The notes below the pieces were generated by a model, which saw only the letters and a program-made list of their open reading frames with translations, had not been told where the DNA came from and searched no databases. Positions 51,296-59,947 of a stretch of DNA of 64,000 nt are shown one piece after another. Source of the DNA: Sandarakinorhabdus cyanobacteriorum (GTDB lineage Bacteria; Pseudomonadota; Alphaproteobacteria; Sphingomonadales; Sphingomonadaceae); contig NZ_NOXT01000125.1 of NCBI RefSeq assembly GCF_002251755.1, forward strand, positions 62,001 through 126,000, given 5' to 3'. The translations under genes and the position numbers were made by a program. Position 1 is the first letter of the stretch, and the number at the start of each line of letters is the position of its first letter.

Positions 51296-52188
51296 CAGCC
51301 CAACTCCACCAGTTCCAGCAGCTCGCCCGCCGGGCCGATCACGCAGCCGGCGCGGCGCCCGTCATACAGCGGGCCGTCCCGCCGCACCGGCGGGCTGATC
51401 CAGGTCACATCGCAGGCATCCAGATCGCGCATCGCCAGCGTCACCAGCGCATTGCCCGGCGGCAACATGCCGTCATGGCGCGGGCGCACGCTGGTTTGCG
51501 GCGGATAATCATCTACCTCCACGATCGGCATGCGGCCCTTGCCCACCATCTGCAGCGCGGTGATGAAATCATCCGGCAAGCCAAAGGCGGTGTTGATCAT
51601 CTGATAGGGCAATTCAAACACCGGCCCCAGATCAAGATCGAGCCGGTCGGCATACCAGCGGCAGGTGGCGGCCCGGTCGGGCGTCGCCAGGATGACGATG
51701 AAGATATGATCGGTGATGCTGGCCGCCTTGGGCAGATCCAGCGTGTCCATGTTGGCAAACACCTGGTTCAGGTAGATCATCTCCTGCCCCGGCCCCAACG
51801 CCTGCATCGGCACAAAGGCGTCCATGCCCGGCAGTTGCTTGGGCTCGCCCACGATGGTGAAACCGCTGCCGGCCAGCCGGTCGGGCCAGCCGAACACATC
51901 CTGCACGGTCAGTTCAAACGCCCCCCAGCCGAAACTGGTGGTCGGCCTGAACCCAGCCACATCGGGCTGCTCCACCAGCCGGAACCAGCAGGGCGCACCG
52001 CTTTTCGGCCGCAACACCGCGTGGGCGCGGCCGGCACTGGCCGGGCAGCCCCAAGCCGCCGCCAGGTCGGCCGGCAGCGGGCCCCGGTGCACAAGATCAA
52101 GCTGCAGCGTGCCCTGATAGGCGGCAAGGCCAGCCGCCAGATCGGGCACGACCGACACGCCGCCCAGGATGGTGCCATGCGGGATCAT
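51295..52188 (-). CDS. Double VOC-domain protein (glyoxalase/extradiol dioxygenase fold)
   Basis: The 297-residue protein appears to hold two vicinal-oxygen-chelate domains: the first from GTILGGVSVVPDLAAGLAAY to about 120, and the second from SITDHIFIVILATPDRAATC to GPAGELLELVELG. The second has a His in ITDHIF and a Glu in LLELVE at the usual metal-ligand places. The first is poor in ligands and may be structural. It is embedded in the catabolic operon, overlapping enoyl-CoA hydratase by four bases (ATGA) and YciI by one. It could be a lyase, isomerase or dioxygenase; the reaction cannot be named. Confidence 0.85.
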   Translation of the reverse strand: MIPHGTILGGVSVVPDLAAGLAAYQGTLQLDLVHRGPLPADLAAAWGCPASAGRAHAVLRPKSGAPCWFRLVEQPDVAGFRPTTSFGWGAFELTVQDVFGWPDRLAGSGFTIVGEPKQLPGMDAFVPMQALGPGQEMIYLNQVFANMDTLDLPKAASITDHIFIVILATPDRAATCRWYADRLDLDLGPVFELPYQMINTAFGLPDDFITALQMVGKGRMPIVEVDDYPPQTSVRPRHDGMLPPGNALVTLAMRDLDACDVTWISPPVRRDGPLYDGRRAGCVIGPAGELLELVELG

Positions 52189-52943
52189 GCGCCAAACTCC
52201 GGTTTGCGCTTTTCAACGAACGCCGTGGTGCCCTCGGCAAAATCGGCGCCGGTGAAGGCGGCGGCAAAGATCGCCAGCGTCTCGGCATCGTCCGCCACCT
52301 GGCCATCCAGCACCCGGCGCACAAAGCCCTTGATCGCCCGGGTCGAATGGCGGGAGGCGGCGAGGATGGCATTCACGAAGCCATCGGGCGCATCGGCCAC
52401 CGCCTCGATCAGGCCAATCGCCTGTGCCTCGGCCGCATCGATCAGCGCGCCGGTGAACAGCAGCCGCTTGGCCTGCCCCGGCCCAACGAGATCAACCAGC
52501 AATTTCACATCATGCAGCGGATAGACGAGGCCCAGCTTGGCCGGCGTGATGCCAAAGCGCGCGGCCGGCGTTGCCACCCTCAGATCACAGGCCATCGCCA
52601 GCCCGCAGCCGCCACCCACCGCATCGCCTTCGGCAAAGGCGATGGTGGGCAGCGGAAATCGCGCCAGATCATGCTGCGCCCGGTTGATCGCCGCCTGGTT
52701 GGCGGCGCGCCATTCGGAATCATCCTTGTTGGCGAGCAGCTCGGCGATATCGGCCCCGGCGCAAAAGGCACTGGCCGGCGTTGCCGATTGCAGGATCAGC
52801 AGCTTCACCGCCGGATCAGCCGCCGCCTCTTCGAGCAGGCGCGGCAGCTCGGCCCACATGGCTTGCGTGAAGCTGTTGCGCTTGGCCGCCCGGTCAATCA
52901 GCAACCGGGCAATCGGGCCTTCGATGGCAAGGCGCAGGCTCAT
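52185..52943 (-). CDS. Enoyl-CoA hydratase/isomerase family protein
   Basis: This crotonase-fold protein of 252 residues contains AKRNSFTQAMWAELPRLLEE, the oxyanion-hole segment SAFCAGADIAELLANKDDSE, EGDAVGGGCGLAMACDLRVA and FGITPAKLGLVYPLHDVKLL. A Glu or Asp suitable for hydration is not clear at the usual place, so isomerase or hydrolase activity is also possible. The ATG at 52943 overlaps the upstream deacetylase stop by four bases. In the operon it would act on a CoA thioester made by the ligase or the transferases. Confidence 0.93.
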   Translation of the reverse strand: MSLRLAIEGPIARLLIDRAAKRNSFTQAMWAELPRLLEEAAADPAVKLLILQSATPASAFCAGADIAELLANKDDSEWRAANQAAINRAQHDLARFPLPTIAFAEGDAVGGGCGLAMACDLRVATPAARFGITPAKLGLVYPLHDVKLLVDLVGPGQAKRLLFTGALIDAAEAQAIGLIEAVADAPDGFVNAILAASRHSTRAIKGFVRRVLDGQVADDAETLAIFAAAFTGADFAEGTTAFVEKRKPEFGA

Positions 52944-53809
52944 GCCGGCTGCACCTTGGCAAAATGCCGGGCGATCTCGTGCCGCGTCGTCACCCACACG
53001 CCATCGTGGCTGCGGACATGGCGGAAAAATTCCTCCAGCGCCCAGATGCGCCCCGGCCGGCCGATGATGCGCAGGTGCAGGCCCAGGCTCATCATCTTGG
53101 GATTGCCCTCGACGCCTTCGCGATAAACCTGATCAAAATTGCGCTTGGCATAGGCCAGCCACTGCTCCGGCCCCATCGCCGGGTCGGTCCACATCTTCAT
53201 GTCATTGTTGTCGAGCTGGTAGGGCACGATCACCATCGGCCGTTCCGGCACGGTCGTCTTGTCCCAGAACGGCACATCGCCGCTGTAATCATCCATGTGA
53301 TAATCAAACCCCGCCTCGATCAGCAGGCGGCGGGTGTGATCGGTGTGGAAATAGCGGGAGAGCCAACCATAGGGCCTGACCCCGCAGCTGCGCTGGATGG
53401 ATTCGACGGCCTTGCCGATGAAGTCGCGTTCGGCCTCCTCGTTCAGCTTGAACTGGTGCACCCAGCGCCAGCCATGGCTGACCGGCTCATGGCCCAGTTC
53501 CACGATGGCTTCGGCCAGTTGCGGATGGTTTTCGAGGGACAGGGCCGCAACCGTCCAGCTTGCCTTGATGTCAAAGGCCTTCAGCAGCTTGACCACGCGC
53601 GGCGCGCCGGCCTTGATGCCATAGAGATAATTGCTCTCATTGCCATAATTGCGGATCGGCGCCTTGATGAAGATGCCCAGTTCGTCAACCGGCTCCATCC
53701 CCTTGTCGCCGCGCGCCACCGTCTGTTCGGAGCCTTCCTCGACATTGACAACGACACTGAGGGCCATCTTCGCCCCGCCCGGCCAATCGATGCGTTCCTC
53801 GGCCAACAT
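52940..53809 (-). CDS. Polysaccharide-deacetylase-fold protein of the PuuE / cyclic imidase type
   Basis: This 289-residue NodB-fold protein resembles PuuE allantoinase and cyclic imide hydrolases rather than sugar deacetylases: MALSVVVNVEEGSEQTVARG, LGHEPVSHGWRWVHQFKLNE (the HGWRW motif of this branch) and LSRYFHTDHTRRLL. It is cytoplasmic and has no signal peptide. Members of this branch open cyclic amides or imides, so with the operon's amidase it suggests a ring-nitrogen substrate. It overlaps its neighbours by one and four bases (TGATG before, ATGA after). Confidence 0.88.
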   Translation of the reverse strand: MLAEERIDWPGGAKMALSVVVNVEEGSEQTVARGDKGMEPVDELGIFIKAPIRNYGNESNYLYGIKAGAPRVVKLLKAFDIKASWTVAALSLENHPQLAEAIVELGHEPVSHGWRWVHQFKLNEEAERDFIGKAVESIQRSCGVRPYGWLSRYFHTDHTRRLLIEAGFDYHMDDYSGDVPFWDKTTVPERPMVIVPYQLDNNDMKMWTDPAMGPEQWLAYAKRNFDQVYREGVEGNPKMMSLGLHLRIIGRPGRIWALEEFFRHVRSHDGVWVTTRHEIARHFAKVQPA

Positions 53810-54606
53810 CAGTGCATCTCCTCCCCGCCCGAGACGTTCAGCGCCTCGCCGGTGATGTAGAAGGCGTCATCACTCGCCAGAAAGGCGCAGGCCGCCGCCG
53901 TGTCGCCCGGCAGGCCGGGCCGGCCCATCGGGTTCTTCGCCGCCATGTTGGCGAGATAGGCCTCGACCGTCGGGAAACCGAGCAGTTTCGAGAAATATTC
54001 ATTCTGCATCGCGCCCAGCCCGGTGGTGACATGGTTGGGGCACACGGCATTGACCGTGATGCCATGCGCGCCCAGCTCCACCGCGGTCGCCCGGGTCAGG
54101 CCGATCATGCCATGCTTGGAGCTGACATAGGCTGGCAGATGCGGAAAGCCGGTCTTGGCGGCCTGGCTGGCGATGTTGATGATGCGGCCGCCCTTTCCGG
54201 CGGCAATCATCGCCTTCGCCGCGGCCTGCGTGCAGTAAAAGGCGCCCGACAGGTTGACGGCAATCACCTTCGCCCAGTCGGCCGGATCAACCTCCAGCAT
54301 GGGCTTCATCATGAAGCCGATGCCGGCATTGTTGACGAAAATATCGACGGCGCCGAATTCGGCCACCACCTGATCGACCAGTGCCACGCACTGCGCGGAA
54401 TCGGACACGTCGCATGCAATTGCGGCCACCTTGACGCCACGCGCGGCAAGGTCGGTGGCCACATTTTGCGCTTCGGCATCGATGCTGATATCCGACACGA
54501 CGCAATTGGCGCCCTCATCGGCAAAGCGCCGCAATATGCCCTGGCCCAGGCCCTTCTCCTTGCCCGACCCGGTGACCACGATGGTCTTGCCGGCGAAAAG
54601 GCCCAT
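53809..54606 (-). CDS. SDR-family oxidoreductase
   Basis: This short-chain dehydrogenase/reductase (265 residues) has the cofactor-binding TIVVTGSGKEKGLGQGILRR, an acidic residue after the second strand (VVSDIS) that favours NAD, NNAGIGFMMKPM, the catalytic Ser in INIASQ, YVSSKHG (YxxxK), and the C-terminal FYITGEALNVSGGEEMH. The glycine motif is of the GxxxGxG type with an insertion. The start ATG at 54606 overlaps the HapK gene stop (TGATG). It probably oxidises a hydroxyacyl or alicyclic alcohol intermediate. Confidence 0.94.
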   Translation of the reverse strand: MGLFAGKTIVVTGSGKEKGLGQGILRRFADEGANCVVSDISIDAEAQNVATDLAARGVKVAAIACDVSDSAQCVALVDQVVAEFGAVDIFVNNAGIGFMMKPMLEVDPADWAKVIAVNLSGAFYCTQAAAKAMIAAGKGGRIINIASQAAKTGFPHLPAYVSSKHGMIGLTRATAVELGAHGITVNAVCPNHVTTGLGAMQNEYFSKLLGFPTVEAYLANMAAKNPMGRPGLPGDTAAACAFLASDDAFYITGEALNVSGGEEMH

Positions 54607-54911
54607 CACAGATCCTCCGTCAGGATGAAGCAGGGATTGTCGGTGAACTGGCCAAATGCGGCGGCGACCTTCTGGAACTCCGGGTTCGAAACATCGGCAA
54701 CAAATGCGTCCATCCCCTTGATATCAATCACCTCGATATAATCATAGGGCGGCGCCGCTTCCGATCCGAACAGCCCGGTGGCGCGGTGGACGGTGAAGCT
54801 GTTGACGCTGCCCAGGGCGTTGACGCCGGGAATGTCGGTGCCGCGCGCCCAGGCCTCATAGGCTTGCGCGGAGGCGCCCGGCTTCAGATTGAACAGGCAG
54901 ATGATGCGCAT
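54606..54911 (-). CDS. REDY/HapK-like protein
   Basis: This 101-residue protein (MRIICLFNLKPGASAQAYEA, then YDYIEVIDIKGMDAFVADVS and QFTDNPCFILTEDL) resembles the REDY-like HapK family, small dimeric alpha-beta-barrel proteins originally found in prodigiosin-type gene clusters. A catalytic role has not been established for the family. It sits between the amidase (6-base gap, ribosome-binding site GGGGAG) and the SDR gene (1-base overlap) in the catabolic operon. Confidence 0.82.
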   Translation of the reverse strand: MRIICLFNLKPGASAQAYEAWARGTDIPGVNALGSVNSFTVHRATGLFGSEAAPPYDYIEVIDIKGMDAFVADVSNPEFQKVAAAFGQFTDNPCFILTEDL

Positions 54912-54917
54912 GTCGGG

Positions 54918-56057
54918 TCACTCCCCTCTTGGCGGCTTGTATTGATTGAGCGCGCCATCCACTTGACGCGCAAGGGAAATCAGCCGGCGTTCGGCTTTCG
55001 GCGGGCCGACCAGCTGCACCGAAACCGGCAGGCCATCGTCACTCCAGCCCGATGGCAGCGCGATGGCTGGCAGACCGGCGATATTGGCCAACCCGGTGAA
55101 ATCGGCCTGGTTCACCGGCGCCCGCGTGCCATGGGCAAAGGCCGCTTGCGGCGCCGTGGGCATCAGCAGCACGCCATCATCGCCAAGTGCCTCAATCAGC
55201 GTGGCTTTTACCGCGGCCAGCAAGTCAGGATTGGCCGGCACCGGCTCCAGCGCATCCAGGATGAAGCGCAATTCGGCCGAGGCACTGGCCCGATGCGGCC
55301 CCAATTCGCCGATCAGAAAGCGAACCGACCCGGCCAGCGCGGCAATGCGGATGGCACTGGTATCGGCCGGCAGCCTTAGCCCTGAGACCGGTAGATCAAT
55401 CGCCGCACAGGCCGCCCGATAGCCCGCCAGCACCGCCGGCTCGCAAGCCACACCGGCCAGATCATCCAGCAAAATCAATCGGCTGAACTGTCCATCGCTG
55501 CCACCATTGCCAATCACGTCCCAGGCGTGTTCGATCAGATCCAGATCGCGCGCCAGCGGCCCGATACAGTCCAGCGCCGGGTCGAGATACAACAACCCAT
55601 CCTCGCTGACGGCGCCATGCGTGGGTTTCAGGCCATAGACTCCGCAATAGGCCGCCGGCAGCCGGATGCTGCCCAGCGTGTCGGTGCCCAGGGCCAGATC
55701 AACCAGCCCCGCCGCCACCGCCGCGCCGCTGCCGCCCGACGATCCGCCCGGCGTATGGCCCATGCGGTGCGGATTGTGGGTCCGGCCATAAAATGTGTTG
55801 TCCGTCGTCGCCCCCAGCGCGGCCTCGTGCATGTTGAGGCTGCCCACGATGCTCGCCCCGGCGCGGCGCAATTGTGCAACAACTTCAGCATCCTGGGCCG
55901 CGATAATGTCGCGCAGATGGCCCATCCCACCGGTGTGCGGCAGGCCCGCGACGGCGATGTTGGATTTCACCCCGACCCGCACGCCGGCCAACGGCCCTGC
56001 CCCGCCACCAGGGTCAGCCGCCCGGTCAACGATGGCATTCCAGGGGTCGTGGCTCAC
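54918..56057 (-). CDS. Amidase (amidase signature family)
   Basis: This 379-residue amide hydrolase contains the Ser-cisSer-Lys triad: Lys in VRVGVKSNIAVAG, the cis-Ser in HTPGGSSGGSGAAVAAGLVD, and the nucleophile Ser in LGTDTLGSIRLPAAYCGVYG. FGLKPT-like YGLKPTHGAVS and the C-terminal GLPVSVQLVGPPKAERRLIS are further family marks. It is shorter than GatA and has no adjacent gatC or gatB, so it is a catabolic amidase. It overlaps the ligase gene by four bases. It presumably cleaves an open-chain amide made in the same pathway. Confidence 0.93.
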   Translation of the reverse strand: MSHDPWNAIVDRAADPGGGAGPLAGVRVGVKSNIAVAGLPHTGGMGHLRDIIAAQDAEVVAQLRRAGASIVGSLNMHEAALGATTDNTFYGRTHNPHRMGHTPGGSSGGSGAAVAAGLVDLALGTDTLGSIRLPAAYCGVYGLKPTHGAVSEDGLLYLDPALDCIGPLARDLDLIEHAWDVIGNGGSDGQFSRLILLDDLAGVACEPAVLAGYRAACAAIDLPVSGLRLPADTSAIRIAALAGSVRFLIGELGPHRASASAELRFILDALEPVPANPDLLAAVKATLIEALGDDGVLLMPTAPQAAFAHGTRAPVNQADFTGLANIAGLPAIALPSGWSDDGLPVSVQLVGPPKAERRLISLARQVDGALNQYKPPRGE

Positions 56058-57409
56058 AGCCCCCTCCGGTCAATCAGGCGGATCGGCTTTTGCCGCACAT
56101 CAATCTGGGTATCGGCCGCGGTGGCGCCAGGGGCACACAGCGCCACCTCCACCTCCACCCCCAGCCCGCGCCGCAGCAGCTCGCGCAGCGCCGCCACATC
56201 GCTGCCGCCACGGCTCTCGATCGTCACCAGCATAGTGTCCCGCCCCGTCACATCGCGGGTGAGGATGCAGACATACTCCCCGGTCAGATCGCTGCGGTTC
56301 TCGATCAGGGCGGCAATGGCGTGCGGGAAGATGTTGATTCCGCGCAGTTTCACCATGTTGTCGCTGCGCCCCTTGAAGCCGGCGATGCGGCGGAAGGCGA
56401 TTTCGCCCTGCCCGGCCAACTCGTGGGTGATGTCGTGGGTGTTGAAGCGGATGCAGGGCGCGATATCGTCCTTGAACAGGCAGGTCACCACCATGTCGCC
56501 GGTCTCGCCAAACGCCACCGGTTGGCCGCTCTCCACGTCCAGCAATTCCAGATATTGCGCATCTTCCCAGACATAGAGGCCATTGCGATCCGGCCCCTCG
56601 CCGGCAATCGTGCCAGTGTCCCCCACGCCATACCAATCATAGGCCTTGGCGCCGTGCCAGGCCGCTTCTGTCGCGGCACGATCCTCGGTGCCCAGATGGC
56701 CGATGATCATCCGCAACTTGATGCGATCAAACAGTTTTTCGGCTTCCGCCACCTCGGCCAGCTTGCGGACATAATCGACAAAGCCAACCATCACCGTCAC
56801 GCCGAAATCGGCCATCAGATTGACCTGGGCGGCGCTGCGCGTCTCGATCCCGGTGCCGGCCGACAGGAACAGCGCGTTGGTGAAATGGGTCACCGCCTCG
56901 CGGATATAATGGCCGCCATTGATCATGCCGTGGCCATAGACGGATTGCACCACGTCAGACGGCTGCAGCCCCATCCAGCGATACATGCGGCCCACCAGCA
57001 AATTGGTGACTTCGCGCCCCTTGGGGCCAAACATCAGCGGCTGCGGCCGGCCGGTGGTGCCGCTGGTGGTATGGAACACCACGGGATCAGCACCCCGCCC
57101 ATCGAAATCGCCATAGGGCGGGTGGGCGTTGACCGAGGCCATCAGGTCGGTCTTGTCATACACCGGCAGCTTGGTGATATCGTCCAGGCCCCTGATATCG
57201 CCCGGCTCGATCCCCTTGGCGCCCCACAGCCGCTGATAAAAGGGGATCTGCCAACCACGCGCCATCAACCGGGCAAATTGCGCCTCCTGCAGGCCGCGCA
57301 ATTCATCGCGGCTGATCCGGCGATAACGGTGGGTGAAGTCATCGCCCACCGGATAATCGGCGAGCAACTGCCTGATGTCGACACACTCGAAATAGCTGCG
57401 CTGGCTCAT
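56054..57409 (-). CDS. Phenylacetate-CoA ligase-like acyl-CoA synthetase
   Basis: This 451-residue adenylate-forming enzyme is of the PaaK branch. The P-loop-like motif is FHTTSGTTGRPQPLMFGPKG, then YDWYGVGDTGTIAGEGPDRN (A5-like), RFNTHDITHEL and FKGRSDNMVKLRGINIFPHA (the usual GRSDDMLIVRG-like motif with Asn and Val-Lys changes). It would convert a carboxylic acid to its CoA thioester with ATP. It lies between the PrpD genes and the amidase, with four-base overlaps on both sides, so it is made in fixed proportion with them. The acid is unknown. Confidence 0.92.
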   Translation of the reverse strand: MSQRSYFECVDIRQLLADYPVGDDFTHRYRRISRDELRGLQEAQFARLMARGWQIPFYQRLWGAKGIEPGDIRGLDDITKLPVYDKTDLMASVNAHPPYGDFDGRGADPVVFHTTSGTTGRPQPLMFGPKGREVTNLLVGRMYRWMGLQPSDVVQSVYGHGMINGGHYIREAVTHFTNALFLSAGTGIETRSAAQVNLMADFGVTVMVGFVDYVRKLAEVAEAEKLFDRIKLRMIIGHLGTEDRAATEAAWHGAKAYDWYGVGDTGTIAGEGPDRNGLYVWEDAQYLELLDVESGQPVAFGETGDMVVTCLFKDDIAPCIRFNTHDITHELAGQGEIAFRRIAGFKGRSDNMVKLRGINIFPHAIAALIENRSDLTGEYVCILTRDVTGRDTMLVTIESRGGSDVAALRELLRRGLGVEVEVALCAPGATAADTQIDVRQKPIRLIDRRGL

Positions 57410-58686
57410 GTCGGGTCCGTGAAATAGCCAAGAGGATTGTCGAAAATGCGGGGATCGGCGGACGGGCTGGCCAATTCACGGGCGAGATCCAGCTTGGCCG
57501 CGGTCTGCGCCGGGGTCAGTGGAGCCGCCGGGCTGCCCAGCGTTGCGGGAATGGCAATCCGCTCGCGCCGGCCACCCCCAAAGATCAACGTAATCGCCTG
57601 CGGAAACAAGGCATTGGGGTCGGGATTGCCATCATCCATCAACGCAACCCGGTCGGCGAAGGCCAGCAACGCCGGATCGGCAAACTGCTGGGGCGTGAAA
57701 CAGCGCGGATCGATCCGGCCATCGCGCAGCATCAGGCCAGCAAGGAACGGCAGGCACAGCCTTGCCCAGCTTGGCGTCATGTCTGCTGTCATCGCCCGGC
57801 CCACCAGGCGGCGGATCAGCGGCGGGCAGGCCAATTCCACCCCCACCACATCCTGGCCGGCAAAACCGGCCAGCACAGCCAGCGCGGCATGGCTGGCCCG
57901 GCCAGAGGGATAGGGCTTTACCGACAATTCCGCGATACGCCAGCGCCGGCCCAGGCCCGCCACCAGCGCACCGCTATCGCCCTGATCAAACAGCCGGAAA
58001 TAACCGAACGGCCCGTCCAGCACATCGGCCGGCGCCGGAAAGCCGGCGGCGGCCAGATCACTGGCCAGCACGGCCGCGCGTGCCGCGTTGGCGATCTGGA
58101 ACGGCAGGGCCAGGCTGCCCTCCACATGTGCCTGCATGGTGCCGGCAAGGCTGGAATAGGCAAGGCCCAGCGCGGGCAGCATTGGCGCGCCATCGATCCG
58201 GGCCACCGCCATGGCCGCGCCCATGGCGCCCGCAGTGGCCGGGCGAAAGAATGTCAACGGCGACGTCGCGGCATCACCAAGCCCGGCGGCCACCTCTACC
58301 CCCACCGCAAGCGCGGCCAACGCGTCTTTCGGGTCACAGCCGCCGCGCCGATCAATCGCGGCGCCCAGCGCGGCCGTCACCACGCTCATCGCATGCACCA
58401 CCGCCGGTTCATGCACCGCATCCCATTCCAGGCAGTGGATGCGATAGGCGTTCACAAAGGCGGCTGCGGCGGCCGGCAGCCGCTCTGCCGTGCCGATCAG
58501 CCGGGCGTCATGGCCCTGCCCCATGGCACGCGCCACGGCGAGGATGGCCGCCGCCCCCGGTGCGTCGTGGGCCGCAGCCCCCACCGCCAGCGTATCGGCG
58601 AGGAAATGTCGGGCAATGGCCACCACATCGGCTGGTATCCGATGCTCGGCACCAGCAAATTCGATCAGGCGGCTCACCGCGTTCAC
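57406..58686 (-). CDS. MmgE/PrpD family protein (first of two)
   Basis: This MmgE/PrpD-fold protein (about 426 residues) begins AVSRLIEFAGAEHRIPADVV and has HFLADTLAVGAAAHDAPG and YRIHCLEWDAVHEPAVVHAM, the conserved His/Asp helical segment. Known members are 2-methylcitrate dehydratase, cis-aconitate decarboxylase and iminodisuccinate epimerase. The start is probably the GTG at 58686, whose GTGA overlaps the stop of the other PrpD gene; a GTG at 58695 is an alternative. It is clearly different in sequence from its neighbour, so the pair is not a recent duplication. Confidence 0.9.
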   Translation of the reverse strand: MNAVSRLIEFAGAEHRIPADVVAIARHFLADTLAVGAAAHDAPGAAAILAVARAMGQGHDARLIGTAERLPAAAAAFVNAYRIHCLEWDAVHEPAVVHAMSVVTAALGAAIDRRGGCDPKDALAALAVGVEVAAGLGDAATSPLTFFRPATAGAMGAAMAVARIDGAPMLPALGLAYSSLAGTMQAHVEGSLALPFQIANAARAAVLASDLAAAGFPAPADVLDGPFGYFRLFDQGDSGALVAGLGRRWRIAELSVKPYPSGRASHAALAVLAGFAGQDVVGVELACPPLIRRLVGRAMTADMTPSWARLCLPFLAGLMLRDGRIDPRCFTPQQFADPALLAFADRVALMDDGNPDPNALFPQAITLIFGGGRRERIAIPATLGSPAAPLTPAQTAAKLDLARELASPSADPRIFDNPLGYFTDPT

Positions 58687-59915
58687 GCCGTCCACTCGGT
58701 CAACATGGCGATCACTGCGCCCACATCATCGCCATCCAGCACCAGAGCCGCCGCGCGATCCGCCTCAGACGCTGGCAGCCCGCCCCATGCTGCCAGCATG
58801 GCCAGTTTGCCGGTCAGGCCCTCCACATCCAGCGGCCGTTCCGGATCGCCCAGCGTGTCGACGCGTTCCAGCCCGTTCAGTCGGGCTCCGAAATGCGCCG
58901 GATAGCGCGAAGTGATCGCCTGGCATTCCGCCACCGTCACCTGGGCGCGCAGATCGGCCAGTTCGGCAATCGCAGACAGGGTGAAGTCGGCAGGGGTGGC
59001 CAGCCGCCCGGCCGCGATCACGGCCACCGAATGCTGCAGGCTGAACTTGGCCTCCAGTTCCGTGGCCGGATGCGGCCGATCGCAAAAGCGCAGCGCATCG
59101 GCATAGGTTTCCACCCGGAACGGCGGCTTGAGTGCATTGGCCGCGCGCAGGGCCAGGGCACAATCGATCACCGGATGCGCGTGGCGACAGGCGGCCCATG
59201 GCTTGAAACTCACTTCGGCGATGCGCCATGCACCGGCGTCGGGCAGCGGGCCCGGCGATTGGGTCATCGCCGCAAACAGGCCCTGCGGCCCTTCCAGGAT
59301 GCCAGCCGGCCCGGTGAAGCCGGCCCTTGCCGCCCGTGCGCACCACAAGCCCTCCAGCGCGGCGCGGGTGACATGCAGCTGCTTTGTCATGACATCATCA
59401 TGGCGCATGTGCCACAGCCCGCCGGCCATAGATGCAGCATGGCCCAGCGCGCTGACGGTTTCGCGGTCCCCAAGGCCAAAAATGCTTGCCGCAGCCGCCG
59501 CGGCGCCAATCCCGCCGGCCGTGCTGGTCGGGTGCCATAGGCTGTAATGATGCGCGTCCAGCATCATGCCGATGGCAATCATCGCCTCATATCCGCGCGC
59601 GCCACCGGCCAGCAGCGCGGCCATGCCGGCGCCCGTCTCCCGCGCCGCACTCAGCGCCGCCGGCCAGATCACCGGTCCGGGATGGAGCAGCGCCTGGCGG
59701 TGGACATCATCCATCTCCAGCACATTGCCCAGATAGGCAACACGTTCCAGCACGTCTGGCCCGGCCCGGCGGGCGGCATCAGCCACGGGGTCCAGACGTG
59801 CCCCCGCGACACAGGCAACCCAGTCCAGCAGGTGCAACCGTGCGCGCTTTTCCTCGCTTTCCGCCGCCGGGCGCGCTAAAGTCCGGACAAGTTGGGTCAG
59901 CAGGGCATCGCTCAT
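58683..59915 (-). CDS. MmgE/PrpD family protein (second of two)
   Basis: This 410-residue MmgE/PrpD-fold protein starts MSDALLTQLVRTLARPAAES and contains LHLLDWVACVAGARLDPVAD, YLGNVLEMDDVHRQALLHPG and VSFKPWAACRHAHPVIDCAL. The last is the basic/His cluster expected at the active site. The ATG at 59915 is 33 bases from the divergent GntR gene, so this is the first gene of the eleven-gene operon. With the first PrpD it might form a hetero-oligomer, or the two may act on successive intermediates. Confidence 0.9.
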   Translation of the reverse strand: MSDALLTQLVRTLARPAAESEEKRARLHLLDWVACVAGARLDPVADAARRAGPDVLERVAYLGNVLEMDDVHRQALLHPGPVIWPAALSAARETGAGMAALLAGGARGYEAMIAIGMMLDAHHYSLWHPTSTAGGIGAAAAAASIFGLGDRETVSALGHAASMAGGLWHMRHDDVMTKQLHVTRAALEGLWCARAARAGFTGPAGILEGPQGLFAAMTQSPGPLPDAGAWRIAEVSFKPWAACRHAHPVIDCALALRAANALKPPFRVETYADALRFCDRPHPATELEAKFSLQHSVAVIAAGRLATPADFTLSAIAELADLRAQVTVAECQAITSRYPAHFGARLNGLERVDTLGDPERPLDVEGLTGKLAMLAAWGGLPASEADRAAALVLDGDDVGAVIAMLTEWTA

Positions 59916-59947
59916 GCCGACACCTGGGCTGAGGGCGGGAGCAATCG

